Source of the DNA: Anthoceros angustus
Lineage: Eukaryota > Streptophyta > Anthocerotopsida > Anthocerotales > Anthocerotaceae
Direction: 5' to 3'
Assembly (NCBI GenBank): GCA_010909165.1
Contig: MU008170.1
Location: 124,001 to 188,000, forward strand
Length of the DNA stretch: 64,000 nt
The notes under the pieces are model-generated. The model was not told where the DNA came from, ran no database searches, and saw only the letters and a list, made by a program, of their open reading frames with translations. This document shows, piece by piece, positions 54,930 to 64,000 of the stretch (position 1 is its first letter; each line of letters starts with the position of its first letter). The position numbers and the translations under genes were made by a program.

Positions 54930-57900
54930 GGGCGTGATAAATACAACGTGGGGGGGCCGAAGAAATAACATTCAAATCAGGGAGCAAAGGCTTCCACCCC
55001 CACACCATCCAGATAAGCGCTTCAGTTGTTCACTTTGCATCCTTGATGATGTGGACTGTCAGGTCTTGGAGGCCAAGCCCTTCCATATGCTGATAATGCT
55101 TTGTTTTGGGCAGAGCCTTGGTCAACACATCAGCCGTGTTCTCGTCTGTGTGGACATAATCCACTTTGACAACAGCACGCTCAACCACATCCCGGATGTA
55201 GTGGTGCTGTATTTCTATATGCTTTGTGCGGGCATGAAATCTCGGATTGGCAACGAGAGCTAAAGCGGACATGTTATCACACAAGAGAGGGGTTGGCTTC
55301 ATCTGCTGCCCTAAGTGCATAAGGAAGGTCCTCTCCCATTCTGCTTCTTTTGATGCATCAGTAAGGCTCTTGTATTCTCTGCTGAGAGGGCTATAGATGC
55401 ACTGACTCCGATTAATTCTTGCATCGCCAAAAGGAACAGAGGTAGATAGGCTCACTTTCTTCATCCGTCGGATGCCCAATCCGCATCCGTAAATCCCCGC
55501 AAAGTAAGTTGTCCCTGACCACTGCTTTTATAGCATAAGCCGTAGGTTTGAGTCCCTTTTAAATAACGAAACACTCGTTTTGCAGCAACCCAATGGGCTC
55601 GGCCAAGGTTCTCCAAAAATTGGGAGAGTGTGCTCACAGAATATTGTATATCCGGGCGTGTCCAGTTACCTACAAAGATAAGGCTTCCTATCGCATGTCT
55701 GTATGGGACATCAACCATCTCTCTTTTCTGCTTTTGTAGGCACGCAGCTTGTGAGTTTAACGCCCATAGCTGAAGGTGTAGTTGCTGGTCGTGCCTGGTC
55801 TAACTTGAACTTAATCAATATATCCTGTATGTATTGATACTGGTGGATCATAAGGAGACCCTCTGATCTTGCACGAAGTAATTGTATGCCTAGGCAGAAG
55901 CGTAGTTCCCCTATGTCCTTCATTTCATATTTGCTGCTTAGCATGATTTTGACCTCTTCTAACAATCTGATGCTATTGGCAGATAGGATTACATCGTCGA
56001 CATAGAGTGCAAGCACTACATACTCATGTCCTCTCGTCATTCTATACACGATACTGTCGGCTGCACTTTGTTTGAAGGATCTACTGAGGAGGTACAAGTG
56101 TATATTTAAGTACCAAACCCGACCACTCTGTTTTAAACCATAGATGGTTTTCAACAATTTGCACACTCGCTTGGGATATGTCTTATCTTCGTATCCTTCA
56201 GGCTGAGTCATGTAAAGATCTTTGTCCAGTGTGCCGTAGAGGTAGGCAGTGCATACGTCCATTTGGTATAGCTCAAGATTGTATTCTGCTGCTAGTGCTA
56301 AGATCATCCTGATAGACTGTGATCTAACAATAGGGGAAAAAGTCTCTTGATAGTCTAGGCCTTCGACTTGTGTGAAGCCCCTGGCGACTAATCTCGCCTT
56401 ATACCTAGCTATCTCACCTTTCTCATTCAGTTTTAGCTTGAAGACCCACTTGCAAGAGATGGGTTTTCTACCTGCTGGAAGATCCACTAATTTCCAAGTC
56501 TGATTCTTAACAAGGCTATTGAATTCGTCATCCACTGCAAATTTCCACTTGTCTTTCTCTGGACTTGTAAAGCTTCTCTCAATGTTTTAGGTTCTAAGTG
56601 AATCGTGGTGGATGCAGCATGGACAGCTTGAGCATACGACGTGCGAAAGTCTATAGACTCATACCTTGGTTCATGCCACTAATCAGGTGGTGGTCTATGC
56701 CTGGTGGACCGTCTCAAGGGTGGTTCATGTTCTACGGGTCAGCAGCCTGTGCAATCTCAGGTTGTTCTTCAAAGGTATCAGCTGCAGCAAACAAATCTGG
56801 ATCATCTCCATCAGCAGGTATGTCAGGATCGTGTACGTCTACAAGATCATGGTTTTCCGCCTTCATTATTGGGATTGTGATCCTCATTCAGATTTTCTGG
56901 ATTTGCAGCATCTGCATTTTCGATATCAACCTGAGCATCTGCCTCTAGGCCATTGTCCAAACCATCTTGATTATCCTGGTCATTAACAGCTGGTGGAATG
57001 GCGGGGAGTGTTGGAGCAATGTGTTCACCAGCCGTGTTATCAGGAAATTCAGATTCTGTGGTCTCACTGTTTAAAAGTGTATCTCCCTCGGAAGGTAACA
57101 GATGGTTCTGGTCAGCATTTACAGAATTGACTGGTTCAATGAATGTGACAGAACGAGCTAATACCACTTTGTTGTTTGCAGGGTCATATAGCTTGTATGC
57201 TTTCGCGTTATCACTGTATCCAATAAATATGAAAGCTTGGGCTCGAGCATCCAACTTCTTTCTCTTCTCCTTTGGGATGAGAGCAAAAGCTCGGGAGCCA
57301 AACACTCGGAGGTGTAGCAGGCTTGGTTTTTGATTCCACAACACTTCATAAGGTGTTTTGGATGGGACAGAACTGGTGATCAGCCTGTTGAGCACATATG
57401 TGGCCTGGCTTAATTGACCAGAGTGGGCGGGCCAGCCAGATAAGCATGCTGCGGGTCATGGAGAGAAGTGTTTGATTCTTTCTTTCTGCCACTCCGTTCT
57501 GTTGAGGAGTGTAAGGGACAGTCAATTGACGTCGAATCCCTCGTTCATCTAGGAAAGCATCAAAAGCTAAGTTGTTAAACTCAGAGCCATTGTCTGTCCG
57601 CAGTTGCTTGAGAAGGAGACCAGTCTGTCTCTCTATAGTGACTAACCATTCTTGAAAGATGGGAAAGGTATCACTTTTCAATTGTATTGAATAGGTCCAT
57701 GTGTAACGGGAATAGTCATCAGTGAGGCAGAAATAATATTGAGATCCTCCAAGGGAGGGAACATGTATTTTGCCTGATATGTCTGCATGCACTAAATCCA
57801 GTGTTTGTGTGGCTCTGTAAGTAGCCCGTGTAGGAAAAGATTGTTGTTTCTGCTTTGCAATAATACAAGCCTCACAGGAGGGCAAGTCCTTGAAACAACG

Positions 57901-59344
57901 GGGCAGAGGTTCCAAATGGTACTGCTGTAGGGACATATCAACGAGCTTGTGTTTGTTGATATGGCCTAGCCGAGCATGCCAAAGGACAGCAAGTTTTTGT
58001 GATTCCTGTGATGCAAGACCTGCTCTGTGGCGTATTGTGTAAATATCCAAACTGTACAGGTCATTATCGGGTATGCCCTTGAATACAAGGGTCTGGAGGT
58101 CTGTCTTTTTGTAGAAGGAGCATACATCATCCATAGCACGAAGCTCATATTGTCGAAGTTGCATCAGTTTGCTCAGAGACATCAAATTCTTGGCCATGGT
58201 CGGGACATAAAGCACGTCTTCAAGGGTAAGGATTGAACCATCATGCAAGGTGAACTTACATGTCCCGTGGCCTCGTATTTGCAGGCTCGTCTTGCTTCGT
58301 TCATCACCGAGAAGCACCTTGTCAGCACTCAGGCTAAGGGTTAACGTGAAGAACTGTTCTTATGTGTACATATGTGGGAGGTGGCGCCAAAATCCAGGTA
58401 CCAGCTGCCTGCCTCATACCATGCGCTTGTGAGACAAACTGTAAGGATCTTCACAGTAGGTTTGGTATCACCTGTTCGTGTCTCCTTGATGGCGATTGTG
58501 GCAGTGCCTTTCTGAGTACGTTGAGGTTCTCCTGCTTTCTTTTTCTTACATTCCCTTGCCCAATGGCCAGCGATACCGCACCAGTTGCAGTTTCCTGGTC
58601 GTTTGGAAGGCGAATTCGAAGATGTAGAATCAGGTCTCCCTCCGCCTTTGCTTTTCCTTTACTCTTGTTGGGCCTAAAACCTGTAGTGAACACCTTTTCC
58701 GCCTTTTGCCTAAGGCCACCGGCAGAGATAAGGCGGGCCTGCTCTTCCTGGTACAGGGCACCAATCACATCTTCCACAGTGATTGTGCTAGTTGAGGAAC
58801 CAGCTGCGCCAGATGGTTTTATGGGTCCGTTCTGAGTTGTGACAAACGCCTGATAGGATGGAGGCAAGCTAGAGAGGAGCTTTGCAACTGCTTGTGACTC
58901 TGGCACTTTATCGCCCATCAGAAATGTAATCTGAGCTCGAAGGTGTCTAAATCTGGGCGTGTGTTGACACTTTATCTCCTCCTTCATCCGTAATGTAAGT
59001 ACTCCATTTGTATTACGCTGGACATCATGTTTTGTTCGTCGTCTTTTCAAGCAAAGCCACATGGCGGTGATTCCCCAAGGAACTCAATGTGGGGACAAGA
59101 TCATGTCAAGTCCATTTATGACGAGACAATGACTATGCTATTGTCTTGATCCCATTTTGCAATTTCATCTGCTGTAGGTTTGGGATTGCCATTGGGATGC
59201 AACCGCATATGTCCCGGCAAGCGGGCGGACTCCACGAGCCAAGAACATGGCTCTCATGCGTACTCGCCACACACTATATTTCTGACCATTAAAACGGTCT
59301 TTCTCCTTAGTGTCTGCGGTGAATACAGATCCAGCAGTTGCCAT
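54930..59344 (-). mobile_element. Ty1/copia element, nearly complete coding region
   Basis: On -, from ATG 59344: gag N-terminus (MATAGSVFTADTKEKDRFNG), gag body 59062-58451, a knuckle CNWCGIAGHWAREC, protease-like YLDFGATSH at about 58400, GAG-pre-integrase HARLGHINKHKL, integrase LDLVHADISGKIHVPS, DNGSEFNNLAFDAFL, VPYTPQQNGVAERKNQ (58317-57346; DDE residues visible), linker 57395-56847, RT 56535-55711 (FSPIVRSQSIRMILALAAEY, MDVCTAYLYGTLD, YVDDVILSAN), and RNase H 55718-55030 (TDADWASDG, NMSALALVANPRFHARTKHI, ADVLTKALPKTKH). The order gag-PR-IN-RT-RH identifies copia. Breaks near 58450, 57370, 56540 and 55470. After the stop, GTGTGGGGGTGGAAG (polypurine-like) and an LTR-like TGTTATTTCTTCGG at about 54970 follow. 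No 5' LTR was found. Confidence 0.9.
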
Positions 59345-60484
59345 TGTGTTTATGCTTTATGCGGTGATTTGGGTTGTGGGTATTGGGCTGCGAGTTCGAT
59401 GATTGGCGCTGCACCAAAGAATTCAGCAATGCATCTATCGATCCTGCGGACATAAAAGACCTATTTGAACGTACAGTGGCTAAGGCTCGACAATTGGTGG
59501 GAATCTATGTCTTTGGCGGGATGTGTCTATGTGTGCCTAACAATGTGCGAGGGAAGATCTAATGGGGGCTTAGCTTGGAGGCAGGTGTGGTACACCTAGG
59601 GCTGCATGCTAACCTCCCTGATTCTTCTGTATACATGATTAGTTTGCAAAGGGGTGCACACAAAAAGAACGAAACGTTATGCCTTTTCAATTCTAGGTTA
59701 GTAGATTCATTTTTCTCTTGAAAACAAGCATATACATGAAACCCTAACTGTCATGCCACCTACAGCAGAGCAGTGTCATTGGGTGGCCGGTAACATGCGA
59801 GGAGTAGCAATGAGAAAGGGCCTTGTTGGCGAACCGCTCGGCGCTCGCTTAGGCGTCGGAAGAAGGCGCCAAGAGCAAGATGTCAGCGTGGGCTGAAAGT
59901 GCGAGAACACGGTCGAGAATGGCCTTCTCGGCGTCGGGCGTCGGGAGTAGCGTGCAGCGAGGCGTCCTTTCATTGCCCGATGCGCCAAAGTCACACGCCA
60001 TGTACTCTATCTTTCACGCGCCTTCTTGGCGCATGTCCTTGAGTCATGGTTACACCTCGGCGACCGGCAACTCTGCGGTCTGGTCCCCATGCCGTCCTCC
60101 TCTCGGACCGTACCGTGGTCCTCTTGCCTATTATGCTCCATCCCTTTTTCATGATTACCTTCCGGGACTTACAGTGTTCTCCCGGGTCTAGTATGGGTGA
60201 CACCTTTTCCGGCCGGGGTTTTGACACCTCGGAGTTTTAGTCCGATGGCCTACTCGGCGTCCGCATACCGATCGGGTCGTCTTCAGCCGTTCTCTTGTCC
60301 ACCGCCATTCCCCCTATTCTACCTTATTTCCCCTTTTCCGCCTTATTTTCCACCCACATACTAACCAAAACCAAAAAAAACTACCTATTACCTTCCTAAG
60401 GGGGAGTCCACAGTTCTCTCCTTGTCCACACCACACCTGGGAATTGTGTATATTCTTTCCTCACCATCCTTGCCTTGTAGCGCT
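59345..60484. other. flank between two copia units, no gene seen
   Basis: Expected place of the 5' LTR and leader of the copia element, but neither a primer-binding site nor a copy of its 3' LTR is visible. 59880-60240 is open on + and Ser/Pro/Arg-rich without a domain. Confidence 0.4.
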
Positions 60485-62520
60485 CTATGCTTCCATCAGC
60501 CTTGCGCTTGATCTTGAATGTCCGCTTGGATCCTTTGCTCTTTCTTCCATGAGGTAGAGGAGTGATTGCTCAAGTTTTGTTGTATTGTACTCATTGTCTA
60601 CGGCTTCTTTCCACTCCTTCGCCTTTGGTCCTACCAATGCTTCCCTCAGGCTCTGTGGTTCGCCGGCATTTGCCAACCATGACTCCTCATACACACATGC
60701 ATTCATGGATTCCAAGATCTTCTATGAAAGTTTCCATTGTCTTGTTGATCTTTTTAAGATTGGTTGTGTCTTTCGAATACTTTGATCTTCCTCTTCTTCT
60801 TCAAATGCAACAATTCTTTGATCTTCATCATCTTCTTCAACTGCGATAATTCTTTGATTTTCATCTTCTTCTTCAACTGCGATATTTCTTTGATCTTCAT
60901 CTTCTTCCTCAATTTCGACGTCGAGAATTTCCCTCTCTCCCCCCTTTATGTCATGTTGTTGAGAAGATTCTTCAGGTTGAGGAGTAGGTTGCTCAAGAGT
61001 GTCATCATACTTAGAATCCTCGTCATGGTTTTCTACATACGCCGATAGATCCTTCATGATAATCACTGGGGTTGGAGCTCCCACTCCTTTGTTGGGTTCC
61101 ACAACCTCATTAAATACAACATCCCTACTAAAAATGATCTTCTTCCTTGTAAGATCATATAGCCGATATCCATTAACCTCATCAAAGTATCCAAGCATGG
61201 TGCACTTCATGCCTTTCGGATCCCACTTTGTCCAGGTTTACTTTGGAACATAAGCATAAACCGCAAAACCAAAGATCCTCAAATGGCTTATGTCGGGCTC
61301 GACGCCAGACCACGCTTGCCCACGTGCTGTCAAAATAGGAAATTACTTCCCAATTCCAGGCACTGGCAACCTCAGAGCTTTGCTCCCAATTGCTCCTCCT
61401 CCTTGCGACTAGCAGCAAAACCCCACCTGAGGCACAATTGCAACGTTAGTCCTAGCCGGCGCTTTCCAGTTGTTGCCAATTATCCTCGAGATTTCTCCTT
61501 CTAAGGCAAGGCGCCACCAATAAAGTAGTCATGGTGCTCCTCCTTGCGCCCTCAACTTCCACAGTCGCGATGCTATAGGTGTCCCAATCTGGTGCCTCCA
61601 CAGCCTCAGTCTCCTTGACTCGTCGCACAAAGCTCCCTCGCTCCACGGCACTTGGCGCCTTCCTCTTTTCCTTCTTTTCTTCGTCTCCTTCAAGCTCAAG
61701 CTAAGTTTCCTTCTCCTCTTCATTTCGCGCCGCGGTCTTCTTCTCCTCTCGATTCGACCGCGGCGATGGCGATTTCCTTCCTCCTCCTTTTCCTCCTTAC
61801 GCTCAGCACCAACTCTTCGCGCGAAGTGGAGATGCTTCAGTTCAGAGTGAGACATGGCATTGTCCAAACTGGACTTTCCTCCTCTTGGATGTTTGCCACG
61901 TGGAGGCCCCTCAACCCTAGATTTTACCATCCTAAAATACCTTTCCCTATTTAAGTTGCCTATTTCCCTGTCCTATTTTAGCCTTTAATTAATTACTTCC
62001 TAATTGATACTTTGGTTGGAACTCGATTCAAAATATAGGTCGTTGTAACAACAGCCTCACCCCAAAAACGTACCTCCAAGCTACTATGATGTAACATGCA
62101 TTTAGCTGCCTCTACTAAGTTTGCGCCCCGCCACTCCATTTTGCTCTGGCATTGGAGAAATGGTTAGTTGCCTTCATATTCTAATTCCATGCTCCTTGCA
62201 AAAGCATTGGAAGTTATTGGAGATATATTCGCCTTCGTTGTCACTGCACAAAGTCTTCAGATGTTGTCCACTTGCATTCTCCACTATGGCTTTCCATTCC
62301 TTGAAGAGCGTACATACCTGGAATTTCTCCTTCATAAAATATGTCCAAGTGTTCCTTGTGAAGTCATCCACAAACACCAAAATTTAGTGGGCTCCGCCAT
62401 GAGTGCGATTTTCATTGGACCACACACATCCGTGTGTACCAACTCTAGCACCTTCTTTGGTCTGCAATCTTTGGAACTTAGTTCGGTGTAGCTTTCCATT
62501 ATGCACCCTTGGCATAACTC
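60485..62520 (-). mobile_element. second copia family, linker-integrase remnant, first copy
   Basis: On -: integrase piece VFVDDFTRNTWTYFMKEKFQ and CSDNEGEYISNNFQCFCKEH (62380-62174), then 61210-60722 with MLGYFDEVNGYRLYDLTRKK and IIFSRDVVFNE, typical of the copia post-integrase region, followed by an acidic linker with DEDQR repeats. 60715-60485 continues toward RT (NAGEPQSLREALVGPKAKEW, KEAVDNEYNTTKLEQSL). Between 61.2 and 62.1 kb, on -, the copia frame is replaced by a Glu/Lys/Arg-rich stretch that could be inserted DNA. Confidence 0.8.
60790..60925 (-). repeat. 36-bp coding repeat (DEDQR-type acidic linker)
   Basis: About four units containing CTTTGATCTTCATCTTCTTC and CAACTGCGATAAT. On - each gives about 12 residues such as EEDEDQRIIAVE. 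The equivalent array in the second copy is at about 62695-62830. Confidence 0.8.
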
Positions 62521-64000
62521 ACCACTTCTTTCACTCCTTAGCCTTTGGTCCTACCAATGCTTCCCTCCGGGCTCTGTGGTTCGGCATTTGCCAGCCATGA
62601 CTCCTCATACACACATGCATTCATGGATTCCAAGATCTTCTATAAGTTTCCATTGTCTTGTTGATCTTTTAAGATTGGTTGTGTCTTTAATACTTTGATC
62701 TTCCTCTTCTTCTTCAAATGCAACAATTCTTTGATCTTCATCATCTTCTTCAAGCTGCGATAATTCTTTGATTTTCATCTTCTTCTTCAAGCTGCGATAT
62801 TTCTTTGATCTTCATCTTCTTCCTCAATTTCGACGTGATAGAAATTTCCTCTCTCCCCCCTTTATGTCATGTTGTTGAGAAGATTCTTCAGGTTGAGGAG
62901 TAGGTTGCTCAAGAGTGTCATCATACTTAGAATCCTCGTCATGGTTTTCTACATCGCGATAGATCCTTCATGATAATCAGGGGTTGGAGCTCCACTCCTT
63001 TGTTGGGTTCCACAACCTCATTAAATACAACATCCCTACTAAAATGATCTTCTTCCTTGTAAGATCATATGGCGATATCCATTAACCTCATCAAAGTATC
63101 CAAGCATGGTGCACTTCATGCCTTTCGGATCCACTTTGTCCGGGTTACTTTGGAACATAAGCATAAACATGACCAAAGATCCTCAAATGGCTTATATGGC
63201 TTAGACCACGCTTGCCGCGTCTTTGTCAAAATAGAGTACTTCCCAATTCAGGCCTTTGGCAACCTCGAGCTTTGCTCCCAATTGCTCCTCCTCCTTGCGA
63301 CTAGCAAAACCCCACGAGCTGGTGCAGCGTTAGTCCTAGCGGCGCTTTCCAGTTGTTGCCAATTATCCTCGAGATTTCTCCTTCTAAGGCAAGGCGCCAC
63401 CAATAAAGTAGTCATGGTGCTCCTCCTTGCGCCCTCAACTTCCACAGTCGCGATGCTATAGGTGTCCCAATCTGGTGCCTCCTGGCCCTCACAGTCTCCT
63501 TCAGCAGCTCGTCGCGCCTGGAAAGCTCCCTACGCTCCACAGCACTTGGCGCCTTCCTCTTTTCCTTCTTTTTCTTCGTCTCCTTCAAGCTCAAGCTAGG
63601 GTTTCCTTCTCCTCTTCAGCTCGCGCACGGTCTTCTTCTCCTCTCGATTCGACCGCGGCGATGGCGATTTCCTTCCTCCTCCTTTTCCTCCTTACGCTCA
63701 GCACCAACTCTTCGCGCGAAGTGGAGATGCTTCAGTTCAGAGTGAGACATGGCATTGTCCAAACTGGACTTTCCTCCTCTTGGATGTTTGCCACGTGGGC
63801 CCCTCAACCCTAGATTTTACCATCCTAAAATACCTTTCCCTATTTAAGTTGCCTATTTCCTGTCCTATTTTAGCCTTTAATTAATTACTTCCTAATTGAT
63901 ACTTTGGTTGGAACTCGATTCAAAATATAGGTCGTTGTAACAACAGCCTCACCCCAAAAACGTACCTCCAAGCTACTATGATGTAACATGCATTTAGCTG
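62521..64000 (-). mobile_element. second copia family, duplicated copy, cut by the window end
   Basis: Repeats 60607-62108 head to tail (GCCTTTGGTCCTACCAATGC at 60621 and 62541), with many 1-6 base indels. Only short pieces of the frame survive, for example EDDEDQRIVAFEEEEEDQSI. The copy runs off the window at the equivalent of 62108. Confidence 0.85.

Noticed and set aside
59880-60240. Open + frames Ser/Arg/Pro-rich
   Set aside because: No recognisable motif, no splice or promoter context; probably terminal-repeat or leader DNA of copia elements.

Overview
This window is nuclear DNA of a land plant. The evidence is genes with many short introns (mostly 70-200 bases, GT-AG), a plant-type BET bromodomain protein of the GTE8/GTE10 kind, two enolases of the plant cytosolic ENO3 type, and abundant Ty1/copia, Ty3/gypsy, CACTA and non-LTR elements. 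The lineage cannot be fixed from sequence alone. A repeat-rich seed-free plant (lycophyte, fern or bryophyte) is my guess, not a demonstration.

Gene-bearing part (about 1-33 kb). Two ENO3-type enolases lie tail to tail: copy 1 on + (to 3540) and copy 2 on - (10476 to 7467). Their exons match almost base for base in length. The roughly 3.9 kb between them holds tandem repeats and a decayed non-LTR retroelement. Next, on -, is a 988-residue BET protein (15329 to 11451) whose nine exons close in frame. After an AT-rich, TE-scarred stretch come a PHD-finger protein (+, 27509-29000, three exons) and a secreted SMP-30/gluconolactonase-type protein (-, 32931 to 31216, six exons).

Repeat-dominated part (about 16-27 kb and 33-64 kb). 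At least four copies of a non-LTR element carry, after a CCHC knuckle, a restriction-like (REL-type) endonuclease domain. A CACTA 3' end lies at 35.0-35.7 kb. Copia fragments (36-39.5 kb and 60.5-64 kb) flank a nearly complete copia element (59344 to 54930). A Ty3/gypsy element at 45-53 kb has gag-protease on - but RT-RNase H-integrase on +. The flipped pol is bounded by inverted repeats and is followed by a PHD-finger-like motif. A gag-like transposon ORF occupies 40-45 kb.

Four segments of 1.5-1.9 kb, all in transposon DNA, occur as head-to-tail near-identical pairs. Members of a pair differ by many short indels clustered at CAG/CTG-type sites. This could mean unmerged contig overlaps and methylation-linked base-calling errors rather than biology, so TE reading-frame breaks here should be read with caution. 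Introns and products are inferred from open frames, splice consensus and remembered family features; no search was run.
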